41,665 bases of DNA from Pseudoalteromonas sp. HM-SA03 (GTDB lineage: Bacteria > Pseudomonadota > Gammaproteobacteria > Enterobacterales > Alteromonadaceae), in the NCBI RefSeq assembly GCF_002289345.1, contig NZ_NSDG01000046.1, positions 31,168 to 72,832 of the forward strand. The letters run 5' to 3'. A program made the position numbers and the translations under genes. Numbering within the stretch: position 1 is the stretch's first letter; each line of letters opens with the position of its first letter. Shown in pieces: positions 7,579 to 16,558 of the stretch. The notes under the pieces were generated by a model, which saw only the letters and a list, made by a program, of their open reading frames with translations, searched no databases and was not told the DNA's origin.

Positions 7579-9192
7579 TCAAGGAGAAACAGGCAGGGTG
7601 ATAGTAAAACAGCTTCCAATCCCAACCTCACTTTCTACTACAAGCTCGCCACCATGCTCTTTAATAATGTCATAACTTATTGAAAGGCCTAAGCCCGTCC
7701 CGTTGCCAATGGGCTTAGTCGTAAAAAATGGGTCAAATATTTTATCTCTTATTTCTTCGGGGATCCCCACCCCATCATCTTGTATTCGGATCAGTACACG
7801 TTGTTGTTCTAAGCTTGTAGAAACTCGGATCTCTCCCTCGCTTTCCAACGCCTGAGCCGCATTGATCAGTAGATTCGTTAATACTTGAATTAGTTTACCT
7901 TGATTACCGAGCACTTGAGGGACTTCATTCAGTTGTGTGATCACATTAGCATGATATTTGAGCTTACTCTCCACCAGATTTAACGTTGTCTTAATACAGG
8001 CGTTAATATCACAAGGTTGCAATTGAATCGTATCTGCTCTTGAAAACTGTTTGAGGTCGTTCACAATCGCAGACACTCTTTGTAGCCCAGTCATCGACTC
8101 GTCAATAAGCTCAGTACAATCGCTATTAATAAAAGCAAAGTCTTTGTCTTGAATAAACTGATTAAACGCTACGAGTGTACTGGGTTCAAGTCCAAGCTGA
8201 ATCGCACGCTTTGCAAGTTCGGCATAATCGCCATGATAGTGACGCATCACATCGAGATTACTCATGACAAAACCGAGCGGATTATTTATTTCATGGGCAA
8301 CCCCGGCGGCTAATTGACCCACCGAGGCCATTTTTTCTGAGTGAACAAGCTGTTGCTGTGCGGCTTCAAGCTCTCTATTGGTAGCCTCAAGCTGCTGATT
8401 TTTCTGATTCAGTTTTTCAGTTCTTTGCGCCACTAATTCTTCTAGATGTTTATTTAGCTCAATCAAGTCATGCTTATATCGCTCTCGACGCTCATGCTCT
8501 TCGGCTAAGGTTTGTGATAGCTCATCAAACGCCAAAGATAGCTCTTGTAACTCATCTTTACTCTGTATTGGTTTCCATTTGAAATCAAACACACCGTTTT
8601 TGACATTCCGAGCAATAAATTTAGCTTGATTCTTCAGTATATACAGATTGGTTGTGAGATATATACCGAGAAAATAAGAGAAAATAGCAACTAACGCCAT
8701 TTCAAACAGCGCGATGGAAACCGTCCAGCGTTTTACCTCTGACATAGCTCGATTTATGGTGCCAATATCTATGCCTATTTGAATGGTGCCAAACAGGGTC
8801 CCACCCTCAACAATATCAGCATGAATATCAAAAATACCGTCGGTAACTGTTTCAACTAACGTATCACCTTCAAATGTACGTTCTTTTAAGCGCTCGTTAC
8901 CTGCAAAAGAAAGAGTTTGGTTTTCACCATCGATGACTTTAACGTAAAGGATATCTGGGTTACTTAATAACTCATTGGTAAAAGCATCCAGTGTGGCCAA
9001 ATCGTATGACAGCACCGCATCTTTGGTCGCACTCGCAAACAGGCTTGCGGTTGTCGTTGCGCGTTTATTCATGGCGTCATTTGCAGACTCCATCATAAAA
9101 TCAATCACTACAAATATGAGCGCACTCAACAACACCGCTTCAATAATAGCGGTGCCAATCATGGTTTTGAGTCTTAACGATAGCCTTTTCAT
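7579..9192 (-). CDS. Membrane sensor histidine kinase (no response regulator nearby)
   Basis: This encodes 537 residues. A transmembrane segment (about 11-34) and a second one (about 156-182) bracket a periplasmic domain of about 120 residues with a divergent Cache/PAS-like look. A HAMP-like linker and a coiled coil (about 235-290) follow. The dimerisation/phosphoacceptor box is [19 protein letters not shown] with the phospho-accepting His near residue 300. The ATPase domain has an N box ([10 protein letters not shown]), G1 (DDGVGIP) and G2 (GNGTGLGLS). It thus belongs to the HisKA_4/NtrB-like group that autophosphorylates on His. The gene follows a PhnD-like binding-protein gene by 31 bases, so the binding protein is probably its periplasmic ligand sensor. 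No receiver domain or response regulator gene is next to it. Confidence 0.92.
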   Translation of the reverse strand: MKRLSLRLKTMIGTAIIEAVLLSALIFVVIDFMMESANDAMNKRATTTASLFASATKDAVLSYDLATLDAFTNELLSNPDILYVKVIDGENQTLSFAGNERLKERTFEGDTLVETVTDGIFDIHADIVEGGTLFGTIQIGIDIGTINRAMSEVKRWTVSIALFEMALVAIFSYFLGIYLTTNLYILKNQAKFIARNVKNGVFDFKWKPIQSKDELQELSLAFDELSQTLAEEHERRERYKHDLIELNKHLEELVAQRTEKLNQKNQQLEATNRELEAAQQQLVHSEKMASVGQLAAGVAHEINNPLGFVMSNLDVMRHYHGDYAELAKRAIQLGLEPSTLVAFNQFIQDKDFAFINSDCTELIDESMTGLQRVSAIVNDLKQFSRADTIQLQPCDINACIKTTLNLVESKLKYHANVITQLNEVPQVLGNQGKLIQVLTNLLINAAQALESEGEIRVSTSLEQQRVLIRIQDDGVGIPEEIRDKIFDPFFTTKPIGNGTGLGLSISYDIIKEHGGELVVESEVGIGSCFTITLPVSP

Positions 9193-9223
9193 TCAGTTGT
9201 GGGGCTTCTTAATAGTCCGCGTA

Positions 9224-10027
9224 CTAATTGCCAACTAAGGTTTCTAATTCTAATGCTTTTACGTCTTGCCAGTCCTCGTTCGACGCCGCCATAATGCCTT
9301 TGAAGTTCACGGCTTCGAGTAGCCTAATGCCCTCTTCACTCAGTTCAAGAGAAGTCAATGCCTCAACTAATCTTCGCCTTGCATCTTCTGGCATTGTTTT
9401 TTTAACGGCAAATGCATGGGGCGTATAACCTTTTGTCATCCAGAGAATGTCAAGTTGCGATTTAATTTTGGGGTCAGCATTGTTGAAAGTACGCATAACA
9501 CCACCGCCCGCTTTGACAAATCCTCTCGACACGTTGAGATAAACAGAATCATGGGAAGAGACATACCTTGGCGTAAATTCAATACCTTGTTTCACAAGTT
9601 CACCACGGGGCAAAATGCTTGCAGCGAATGCAGCAGGAGCCGGAAAAGCAAGCGTCTCTCCTCGCAACTGCGATAAGTCAGTAATACCCGTTCCCTTTTT
9701 AACCACTATGACCCCTTTGATCATTTTATCTCTTTGCTTGGCGATAGCTTGATAACCTACCCGCTCATTAAACACAACAAAGTGATAGGGGTTCATGTAT
9801 GCCACATCATACTCTTGCTGCAGCACGCGGGCTTCAAAGGTTGGTATATCTTTAGCGGTTTTAAACGTGTAGTTATCTCCGGTTTTATCACTGAGATAAT
9901 CGAGAATAGGCAGCCAATTTTTGGCTAACTTATTTGCAGACTGCTGCGGCACAAAGGCGAAGGTATAATCACCACTCAAACATAAAGCGGGAGACAAAAT
10001 GAAACTCATCAACAGGATTTTTATCAT
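9224..10027 (-). CDS. PhnD-like periplasmic substrate-binding protein
   Basis: This encodes about 267 residues: a signal peptide (IKILLMSFILSPALCLSG) and then a type-2 periplasmic binding fold of the phosphate/phosphite/phosphonate (PhnD) group. Family landmarks are the opening YTFAFVPQQSANKLAKNW, the central VAYMNPYHFVVFNERVGYQA and GITDLSQLRGETLAFPAPAA. I chose the ATG at 10027 because AGGTGG lies seven bases upstream and a hydrophobic signal follows; a longer frame to 10093 adds residues before the signal peptide. There is no ABC permease or ATPase gene here. Instead a sensor kinase gene follows directly. That arrangement suggests ligand sensing rather than uptake. The ligand is unknown, and phosphonate should not be assumed. 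Confidence 0.88.
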   Translation of the reverse strand: MIKILLMSFILSPALCLSGDYTFAFVPQQSANKLAKNWLPILDYLSDKTGDNYTFKTAKDIPTFEARVLQQEYDVAYMNPYHFVVFNERVGYQAIAKQRDKMIKGVIVVKKGTGITDLSQLRGETLAFPAPAAFAASILPRGELVKQGIEFTPRYVSSHDSVYLNVSRGFVKAGGGVMRTFNNADPKIKSQLDILWMTKGYTPHAFAVKKTMPEDARRRLVEALTSLELSEEGIRLLEAVNFKGIMAASNEDWQDVKALELETLVGN

Positions 10028-10154
10028 CGCGTCACCACCTAGCAATAAACACTTTTCGAATAAGGACTTAAGTTCCACAAAAGTATAGATCAATATTAAA
10101 AAACGGCTTATTTGCTCATTGATAAAAGTGCCTGTCCTTTATCTTGTGTCGTCC

Positions 10155-11042
10155 TTATCTTATGTCCTTATCTTTGTTGGCCTTGATATTTTGTAACGCG
10201 CTTGCCAGCCAAATAGTAAACTGGTGAACAATCGCCGAACTCTTGCGATAAGTCGTTTGCCTGAGCCAATAACCATAGCCTGAAAATTCCTCCATTGTCG
10301 TGCGTTTACTTAACCACCCCTGTATTACTGTTGACTCAGCTAATACATCGCTCAATAGTGCCAGCCCTTGCCCGGCCACAGCCGCCTGCAAGACAAAGTG
10401 TTCTTGCTCAAAATAACGCAAGTCATAATGGCTTTCGTCAATGTGCGCTCGCCAAGGAATATTTTCAAGCCCCGTTTCGTCTTGCCAATGGGTAAGAAAT
10501 AGTACAGGTTTACCTTGGTCTGGCACCCGATAATTTGGGCTAGCATAAAGCCCAATTTTCTCGGTAATCAGGTGAATTTCATTGGAGTTCGGATCCGCTT
10601 TGCCATAACGCAGGGCGATATCGATATGCTTCTCTTTATTTAAATCAATGAGTTGATCGCTCGCGCATATTGTGACGGTTTGGTTTGGGAAAGCATGATT
10701 AATGGCAGCCATATTCGGAGCAAGCCAAAGTGCAGCAAATGAATTACAACATGAAATAAGCAAATCATTCTTTTGCTCGGTAAACTCAATAAACGCATTA
10801 TCAAGCATATTGAGTGAATCAATACACACCTTTGCCAGTGTCTGTCCTTGTAATGTTAATTGCACTGCTCGCGTTTTTCGCTCAAAAAGCTGAACCCTTA
10901 ACTGTGATTCCAGTGATTTTATCTGATGTGACACTGCCGTAGGCGTAACATTAAGTACCCGCGCCGCATCTTTAAAGCTCAAGTAATGTGCAGCAACTGC
11001 AAAGGTTTTTATGTTATTCAAAGACGGTAAATGTGTGAACAT
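10155..11042 (-). CDS. LysR-family transcriptional regulator, GcvA-like
   Basis: This is a 295-residue LysR regulator. The N-terminal helix-turn-helix reads SFKDAARVLNVTPTAVSHQI followed by KSLESQLRVQLFERKTRAVQ. The effector-binding domain follows (DIALRYGKADPN, then AVAGQGLALLSDVLAE), the latter being typical of the GcvA subgroup. The gene is divergent from an azoreductase gene with a 107-base gap, the normal geometry for a LysR protein controlling its neighbour. The last codons (NKDKDIR) are encoded by copies of a short AGATAAGGACA repeat that continues past the stop, so the C-terminal tail is probably of repeat origin. The inducer is unknown. Confidence 0.9.
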   Translation of the reverse strand: MFTHLPSLNNIKTFAVAAHYLSFKDAARVLNVTPTAVSHQIKSLESQLRVQLFERKTRAVQLTLQGQTLAKVCIDSLNMLDNAFIEFTEQKNDLLISCCNSFAALWLAPNMAAINHAFPNQTVTICASDQLIDLNKEKHIDIALRYGKADPNSNEIHLITEKIGLYASPNYRVPDQGKPVLFLTHWQDETGLENIPWRAHIDESHYDLRYFEQEHFVLQAAVAGQGLALLSDVLAESTVIQGWLSKRTTMEEFSGYGYWLRQTTYRKSSAIVHQFTIWLASALQNIKANKDKDIR

Positions 11043-11048
11043 AGCAAA

Positions 11049-11112
11049 CCTATAAGTTAGTTTATCTCATCTATGTAAGGATTCTTCTCAGTTGTCACAT
11101 TGCTCTTATAGG
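11049..11112. promoter_or_regulatory. Inverted repeat in the lysR-azoR divergent promoter region
   Basis: CCTATAAG (11049-11056) and CTTATAGG (11105-11112) are perfect complements on either side of the divergent promoter region. The 48-base spacing is too long for one LysR site, so these could be two half-operators, or simply AT-rich promoter elements. Regulation by the LysR protein is inferred from gene order only. Confidence 0.35.
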
Positions 11113-11149
11113 CACAAAATAAAACACAGGACACAACTGGAGAAAAGCC

Positions 11150-11812
11150 ATGAAAAACATTCTATATATAAGTAGTAGCGTAAGAAAGTATAGTGAGACG
11201 AGTTCGCAACATCAGTCAATTAGCCGGATGTTAGGTGAGCAATTTTTGACAGCGTTTAGCTACTGTACACATGAAGTGGAAATCACCCATCGCGACCTCT
11301 CCGTGAAAAAACCTGCATTCATTGATGAAGCATTTATAGCGGCTGCATTTGCAAAAGGCGTGTTGAGCGAAGAGCAACGCTTAGTACTCGCTGAGTCTGA
11401 CGAAATTATCAAAGAAGTGACCAATGCCGATATTATCGTAATCGCAAGTCCTATGTATAACTACGGCATGCCTGCCGTGCTAAAGGCTTGGTTTGATCTG
11501 GCGATCCGAGTAAATAAAACCTTCAGCTTTGATTTAGCACGAGGTGATAAACCACTTGAGCCAATTTTATCGGGTAAAACTCTCGTATTACTGGCATCTT
11601 GGGGAGAATTTGCATTTAAAAAAGGTGAGTCACAATATCATTTGAATCATCTAAGTAGCCATATCGAGCAGTTGGCTCCATATTTAGGTGCTGAGGCGTT
11701 TTATGAAATCGCATCTGAGTATCAAGAGTTTGGAGATGACAGGCATAAGCACTCAAAACAACGTGCTATTGATGATGTACACAAACTAGCGCAAATACTT
11801 AGCGCTAAGTAA
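11150..11812 (+). CDS. azoR: FMN-dependent NADH:azoreductase/quinone reductase
   Basis: This 220-residue flavodoxin-like protein matches the AzoR family, which reduces quinones and azo compounds with two electrons from NADH using FMN. The N-terminal phosphate-binding region is ILYISSSVRKYSETSSQHQS. The diagnostic motif IVIASPMYNYGMPAVLKAWF (M-Y-N contacts the flavin) is present, followed by FDLAIRVNKTFSF. Length is near the family norm (about 200). GGAG stands about nine bases before the ATG. The divergent LysR gene probably regulates it, for example in response to quinone or thiol stress. A hairpin follows the stop codon. Confidence 0.85.
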   Translation: MKNILYISSSVRKYSETSSQHQSISRMLGEQFLTAFSYCTHEVEITHRDLSVKKPAFIDEAFIAAAFAKGVLSEEQRLVLAESDEIIKEVTNADIIVIASPMYNYGMPAVLKAWFDLAIRVNKTFSFDLARGDKPLEPILSGKTLVLLASWGEFAFKKGESQYHLNHLSSHIEQLAPYLGAEAFYEIASEYQEFGDDRHKHSKQRAIDDVHKLAQILSAK

Positions 11813-11820
11813 GAGCACAA

Positions 11821-11839
11821 GTGAGCGTATTACGCTCAC
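11821..11839 (+). terminator. Hairpin after the azoreductase gene
   Basis: GTGAGCG (11821-11827) pairs with CGCTCAC (11833-11839) around a short AT loop. The position directly after the azoR stop fits a terminator, but no clear T tract follows. Confidence 0.45.
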
Positions 11840-11958
11840 GCAGCTTAGTGCTTATAGCAATAGGTAATCTTACTTTCTTAGTTTGGGCTTTCCTTTTAAA
11901 CTGATTTGGATTATTACAGTAGTAACCACATTGATTAGCATGCATATACTTAATGAAA

Positions 11959-12573
11959 TCATAGCGCGTTTTCTACCCACTTGCTGACGCCAATGGCTTC
12001 CATAATGAACTCTACTGATAATGCTGCGAGTATCATGCCCATAAGTCGAGTAAGTAGTGACGCTCCTGCAACTCCGATAAATTGAAGTATTCGCGTGGAA
12101 TAAAGTAACATTAAAAGTGTGATAAATAATACAACCAACATAGTAGTAGCTGTAACTAGCTGTTCTTGAATGGTATAAACGTGATTATCAGTAATTAAAA
12201 TTACTGCCAAAATTGCACCAGGAGATGCAGTAGAAGGTATTGCTAAAGGAAAAACGGAAATATCATGCATCGGCTCTTTCGTATTCTCGCTGGATTCTTT
12301 AGAAAAAACCATTTGTAATCCAAATAAGAACAATATAACTCCACCAGCAACCTGAAAAGAAAGTAGGCTAATACCCAAAGCTCCTAATAGAATTTGTCCA
12401 ATAATTATGGACCCTATCAAAATGATGGAAGCATAGGCTATAGTTTTGATCGCCGTCTTCTTACGTTCTTCAGTAGAGAGATTAGCTGTAAGCGCAACGA
12501 ATATCGCCATAGTGCCAATAGGGTCGATGGTAACCCATATGGTTAGAAAGTCGTGCAAAATTTTTTCAGTCAT
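11959..12573 (-). CDS. MarC-family integral membrane protein
   Basis: This encodes about 204 residues with six hydrophobic segments, typical of the MarC family (formerly UPF0056). The opening TEKILHDFLTIWVTIDPIGT is the characteristic first segment with its D-P-I/V-G. The pattern IPSTASPGAILAVILI is the second-half counterpart (P-x-x-A-x-P-G). MarC proteins sit in the inner membrane, and their transport function is unsettled; the old link to multiple antibiotic resistance was withdrawn. I chose the ATG at 12573 because GGAAG lies about seven bases upstream. It stands alone, and a long non-coding stretch lies before it. Confidence 0.87.
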   Translation of the reverse strand: MTEKILHDFLTIWVTIDPIGTMAIFVALTANLSTEERKKTAIKTIAYASIILIGSIIIGQILLGALGISLLSFQVAGGVILFLFGLQMVFSKESSENTKEPMHDISVFPLAIPSTASPGAILAVILITDNHVYTIQEQLVTATTMLVVLFITLLMLLYSTRILQFIGVAGASLLTRLMGMILAALSVEFIMEAIGVSKWVENAL

Positions 12574-12694
12574 AAACCGCTTCCAATTTAAATTATCTAG
12601 GGGTGTAGAAGCTTGCCTTTCACTTATTATCAATATCTTACTAAAATTAACAGTATCACAAGTTGTTATAGATAGATCTATAAAATAGCTTTTC

Positions 12695-12938
12695 TTAACT
12701 AACCTGAGCTTCGGATAATTAATGCCTTTCTAGCAGCCAGTTTTAGCGCTACCTGCGTTGAATTCACTTCCAATAGCCAGCTATTGGTGTGTAAATTCGC
12801 CTTGCCTACAGGATGTAGGTAGCAGGACGCGAGAGCGGAGCTATCCCCAAAACTCTCTGGCTAGATAAGGAAATAATTTAATATGATTTTAAAAATAATG
12901 AGTTAGCTTATTTCTTATCCAAACCTCAGGTTAACTAA
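12695..12938. repeat. MITE-like fold-back element with terminal inverted repeats
   Basis: This element of about 244 bases occupies most of the 592-base gap between the MarC and DUF349 genes. Its ends are inverted repeats of 24 bases (12695-12718 against 12915-12938) sharing 20 positions; the conserved core is TAACCTGAG, then TT, then GGATAA. Inside are a second inverted pair near 12730 and 12862 (CTAGC-x-GCCAG-TTTT type) and a tight hairpin at 12770-12787, CCAATAGC/GCTATTGG. It has no open frame. The rest of the gap (12574-12694 and 12939-13124) shows nothing I can name. The structure fits a non-autonomous mobile element or a dispersed intergenic repeat. I could not define target-site duplications. 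Confidence 0.6.
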
Positions 12939-13124
12939 ATTTTTCGTGCTCATTACTAAAGCTGATATCAAGCAAGTTAATCATGTCTGATGAACTTAAG
13001 ATTTAGGTGGGTTTGAAAGTGATTGAGCTTGTATCAGGCCGAAATCAACGCAATCCAAATATATAATCAACAAATTAGAGATAACATGAAGAAAAAATAA
13101 TGGCAAGTCATGATTCGGGAAGAA

Positions 13125-13154
13125 GCCAACTCCAACCCCGCGGTTGGAGTTGGC
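13125..13154 (-). terminator. Terminator of the DUF349 operon
   Basis: GCCAACTCCAACC (13125-13137) pairs perfectly with GGTTGGAGTTGGC (13142-13154) around a four-base loop, a 13-bp stem eleven bases after the DUF349 stop on the minus strand. The following minus-strand bases (TTCTT) are moderately T-rich. Confidence 0.75.
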
Positions 13155-13165
13155 TGTATAGGAAG

Positions 13166-15856
13166 TTAAGCGTTTAAAACCGCCAATAATCGAGCTTTTG
13201 AAGTCACTAAATCGGATTTGTCAGCTTCAGCTAGATAACTGATAAGGTAAGTCTCAAGACTGTTTTCTTCACCTTGCAGTTTTGCATCTAACATTGAGAC
13301 TTGCTCAGACATTCTTTCGCTTTGCAATGCTTCCGGTGATGATTGATTCGTTAAAATCTCAAGCCTTAGCAGCAACTGAGCGGCGGTTAGCGAGGTTTTA
13401 TTATTACCTTGCCAAGAGCTTGGAATATCGCTATCAGTGTCTACCGCTTCCACCAATTCATTGAACTTTTCACGACGCTGTGAAGAAAATAGATCATCTA
13501 ATTTCGACTTCACTTGTGACAATAAACGATTCTTTTCTTTCTTCAGGCCTGGCACTACAATAAACGTATTGAGTTCGTCACGAATAGCAACCAGTTCATT
13601 TTGAGTTACCGCTTCGATGACTTTGTTGTCGAACTCTGCTAGCAACTGACGCTGCTCGACTTCCTGCGACTTCTCCTGTGCTTTTTGCTCGGCATATTGT
13701 GCACTGCGTTTTTCAAACACGGCGTCATTATGGGCACGAAATGCTTTCCACAATGTATGCTCTTGCTTAGCACCAGCAAAACCAATTTGCTGCCACTGTT
13801 TTTGTAATGATTTCAGTAAGTCACAAGCTGCTGCCAAATCTTCAGCCTGTAATTGCTGCTGTGCAGTTTCAACCAGATTTGCCTTTTCAACGGCATTGGC
13901 CTGATGGAAGGCTTTAAGTTTCTCGTAAACCGCTTGATGGTGCTCTCGGTAAATCGAATTCAGCTTTTGATAGACCTTAGCATCCACATTACCAGCATTT
14001 TTCCATGCTTTGGCTAGGCGATTAAATTGTGCTTCGACTTCTCGCCAGTCAATCCCCTCGTTATCCAAAGTACTAAGCAGCGCTTTCACTTCTTCAATCA
14101 CCGCTCCACGCGCTATTTTTGCATGCTCACGCTGTACTTCTTGCTCCGCAAAGTAGGCGCGACAAGGTACAAACAATAATTCGATTTTTTCGTCAAATTG
14201 AGTTGCTTGTGCCTTTTCCTGTTCCGTTTCAACATGACCAAGCTCGTTCCAACGTGTTCTAAGTAGTTTTACCTCCTCAGCACGCTTAACTGGGTCAACC
14301 GACTCCTCAGCCAGTTTGATATCAAGCTCCGCAAGCAATTCTTCACGTTTAGGTGTAGCAGCATACTTTTGCCAATCTTTAAGGTCTTTTAATGCTTGAG
14401 ACAAGCTTTCATGCTGGTTTTCGAGTGGTTTTTTGTAGCTTGGCGTAAGCAACTCAAACTGCTCAACAAAGCCGTTAAAGACACCGAATGCCACGTTAAA
14501 TCGACCCTGATCAATTAATCGTTGCACATCGCGTGCTTTCTTCTTCGCGATTTTGAGTGCTTTTTCTTGCTCATTTTTCAGCGGCTCGATAGCTGTCATA
14601 AACGCTTGGCTTGCGTCTGATAACTCAGCTTTTGCTGATTTATGTAATACCTTAGACAATGAATCTAGTGCTTTACGCGCTGCAACATAGCGGTCTTTCT
14701 GTGCTTGCACTTGGGTATCAAGCGCTTCTAATGAGGTTGGGGCTTCAACTGCCTTCAACTCTGCTAAGGCATTATTGAAGGTTTCACTTGCAGCAATAAG
14801 CGTTGGCAGATCAGCAAGATCACGCTCAATATTTTGTAGTTTTCGGGTGAACTCGCCAAGTGTCTCAACTGTGACATATTGAGGTGCAGACACCTTATTT
14901 TTTAATACTTCACTACGCTTAACCAGAGCATCGTGCGGGGCTAAGTCTAGTGTTTTACATGCAACTTCGACCGATTTTTCAATGGCCTCAAGTTCAGCAG
15001 TTAATTCAGCAACCTCTAGGGCTTCATTTTGCTTTTGCATTAACTCAGCTTGCTGCGCTTGATGTTTAACTTGTAACTCATTAAGGTGGCGGTTTAATTT
15101 ATCTGCTACTTGTTGATACTTTGCATCTAGTGCAGTTACCGTTTCAGCATCTAACCACTTAAGCTCAATACTTTGCCACTGTGCAAATAACTGTTGTGCT
15201 TGCGCGTTCACAGTTTCATAGTTTTGCTTATCTCTTAGCGCGTTTAACTTAGCAAGCACAACTCGCGTTTGCTCAGCAACTTGAGTAGGCATTTCTTTTG
15301 CTAATCGCTGCTGCTCCAGTGATCCACTAAGAGAAGTAAGCGCTTCACCTTTGGCTGCTTTTAGGACACTCTTTTCAAGTGAATGCTGTGCAATCAGTTC
15401 CAACATAGCGATCTGAAGTGCTTCATCACCTTCTTTGAACGATTTTTCGATTAACGTGACATTCGCAAGGCGCTTAAGCAGTTTAACTTTGTTCGTTAAA
15501 TCGGTTTCAATTAACACGACTTTCTCAAGCGTTTTAGCTGGTGCATAGCGTTCAATGTATTCTTCACGAATGTTGCTCTGCAGTGCGGTGTCTTGATTAA
15601 TAACTGCACTCGAAATTTTCTGCTCTGCTAGCTCTTTTAGCTCACTATCTTGCTTATAAACTTTCCACCAAAGACCAAGGTCATTTACCTTAGTAAGTAC
15701 CTTTTTTCTGATCTGCGCAGACTCGTCCTCAAGTGCTAGCGTGTGTAGTAAAGTTGCGTCTTTGCTCAAGTCTAACTTGTCCACTGCTTGTGAGCGAACG
15801 TCAACCTTAGGGTGTTTCCATTTCGGTGTAAAAAGGTGTTTAAAGATCATTTTCAC
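13166..15856 (-). CDS. Large coiled-coil protein with DUF349 repeats
   Basis: This encodes an 896-residue cytoplasmic protein built of charged helical repeats with DUF349 units. Recognisable copies are RTRWNELGHVE (near residue 530), AKAWKNAGNVDAKVYQKLNS and LQKQWQQIGFAGAKQEHTLW, each showing the W-x-x-x-G pattern of the family followed by F/L-x-x-x-x-x-x-F-F-like spacing. The N-terminus (KHPKVDVRSQAVDKLD) looks like a HEAT-type repeat. There is no signal peptide. The function of the family is not established. The start is GTG (15856) or the ATG two codons on. It overlaps the yeaC-like gene by 17 bases, so the two are coupled, and a strong terminator follows. Confidence 0.85.
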   Translation of the reverse strand: MKMIFKHLFTPKWKHPKVDVRSQAVDKLDLSKDATLLHTLALEDESAQIRKKVLTKVNDLGLWWKVYKQDSELKELAEQKISSAVINQDTALQSNIREEYIERYAPAKTLEKVVLIETDLTNKVKLLKRLANVTLIEKSFKEGDEALQIAMLELIAQHSLEKSVLKAAKGEALTSLSGSLEQQRLAKEMPTQVAEQTRVVLAKLNALRDKQNYETVNAQAQQLFAQWQSIELKWLDAETVTALDAKYQQVADKLNRHLNELQVKHQAQQAELMQKQNEALEVAELTAELEAIEKSVEVACKTLDLAPHDALVKRSEVLKNKVSAPQYVTVETLGEFTRKLQNIERDLADLPTLIAASETFNNALAELKAVEAPTSLEALDTQVQAQKDRYVAARKALDSLSKVLHKSAKAELSDASQAFMTAIEPLKNEQEKALKIAKKKARDVQRLIDQGRFNVAFGVFNGFVEQFELLTPSYKKPLENQHESLSQALKDLKDWQKYAATPKREELLAELDIKLAEESVDPVKRAEEVKLLRTRWNELGHVETEQEKAQATQFDEKIELLFVPCRAYFAEQEVQREHAKIARGAVIEEVKALLSTLDNEGIDWREVEAQFNRLAKAWKNAGNVDAKVYQKLNSIYREHHQAVYEKLKAFHQANAVEKANLVETAQQQLQAEDLAAACDLLKSLQKQWQQIGFAGAKQEHTLWKAFRAHNDAVFEKRSAQYAEQKAQEKSQEVEQRQLLAEFDNKVIEAVTQNELVAIRDELNTFIVVPGLKKEKNRLLSQVKSKLDDLFSSQRREKFNELVEAVDTDSDIPSSWQGNNKTSLTAAQLLLRLEILTNQSSPEALQSERMSEQVSMLDAKLQGEENSLETYLISYLAEADKSDLVTSKARLLAVLNA

Positions 15857-16121
15857 TGAACCTAGCTATTTCATTGTCGGCTTTGAATTCTTGTTGTAAT
15901 TCGCGTTTGGATTTTTGCACCATTTCACCTTTTTCGTTGATGGTGAATTGCTCATTGGACTTAGCTACTTTTGCTTGATATAGCATGACCAACTGCACGG
16001 TTTGCTCTTTTTGCGCATCATTTAGCGGCGTACCATCAGGCCACTTTCCAGTTGACGCACCATATTGCAAACGCTCGAATACTTCAGGGGTAATATTTTG
16101 AACTAAGCTATCTACATTCAT
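15840..16121 (-). CDS. yeaC: YeaC-like DUF1315 protein
   Basis: This 93-residue protein closely follows E. coli YeaC (DUF1315). Shared features include the start MNVDSLVQNITPEVFERL, the block GKWPDGTPL, and later KEQTVQLVMLYQAK and KGEMVQKSKRELQQEF. It is small and soluble, without membrane or signal segments, and its function is unknown. The gene lies two bases after the zinc-ribbon gene and overlaps the DUF349 gene by 17 bases, so the three form one transcription unit. The conserved pairing with the DUF349 protein suggests a linked role, which is inference. Confidence 0.88.
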   Translation of the reverse strand: MNVDSLVQNITPEVFERLQYGASTGKWPDGTPLNDAQKEQTVQLVMLYQAKVAKSNEQFTINEKGEMVQKSKRELQQEFKADNEIARFSENDL

Positions 16122-16123
16122 TA

Positions 16124-16450
16124 CTACTTTTTCTTTTTCAAAATAACGAGAATAACTCGATTAATTAAGTACCAAACCGCACCAATGCCTATAGCGCTTT
16201 TGCTTGCGATCATTTCAAACGAGTTAGGTTCAGGCTGCTGCCAATAAATATATAAGAATCCACCTAGCACTAGGATCAGTGCAATAAACGAATAATTCAT
16301 TACAGATTGCTGACGTTTTACACGATTTCTAGAGGCCGCTTTTTCTCTGTCTTCTTGAGAAAAGTCTGCTAAATTGGTTTCACAATGCGGGCAGGACTTA
16401 TGTTTGGAGGAAATAGATTTACCGCAGCTTGGACACTGTGCTATTGCCAT
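16124..16450 (-). CDS. Zinc-ribbon membrane protein
   Basis: This 108-residue protein opens with a zinc ribbon, CPSCGKSISSKHKSCPHC, with two C-x-x-C pairs 12 residues apart. A charged linker follows (EDREKAASRNRVKRQQ), then two transmembrane helices (about residues 54-70 and 83-102) and a lysine-rich end (LKKKK). The ribbon probably faces the cytoplasm. The start at 16450 is supported by GGAGAAG seven bases upstream. A longer frame to 16483 would run into the transcription terminator of the upstream gene and is rejected. It begins the zinc-ribbon/yeaC/DUF349 unit. The function is unknown. Confidence 0.78.
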   Translation of the reverse strand: MAIAQCPSCGKSISSKHKSCPHCETNLADFSQEDREKAASRNRVKRQQSVMNYSFIALILVLGGFLYIYWQQPEPNSFEMIASKSAIGIGAVWYLINRVILVILKKKK

Positions 16451-16471
16451 CGTGTTACTTCTCCATAATAC

Positions 16472-16497
16472 AAAAAAGGGCACCTGTGAGGCGCCCT
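16472..16497 (-). terminator. Terminator of the AGCS symporter gene
   Basis: On the minus strand, GGGCGCCT and AGGTGCCC form a stem with one mismatched pair, followed directly by a run of six T. It lies about 60 bases after the symporter stop. This is a standard intrinsic terminator and separates that gene from the zinc-ribbon unit. Confidence 0.85.
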
Positions 16498-16558
16498 ATT
16501 CTACTACCTTTGCGAACTCTTGTCCTTAAATGACAAGATAATTTTAATTAAAATTCGC

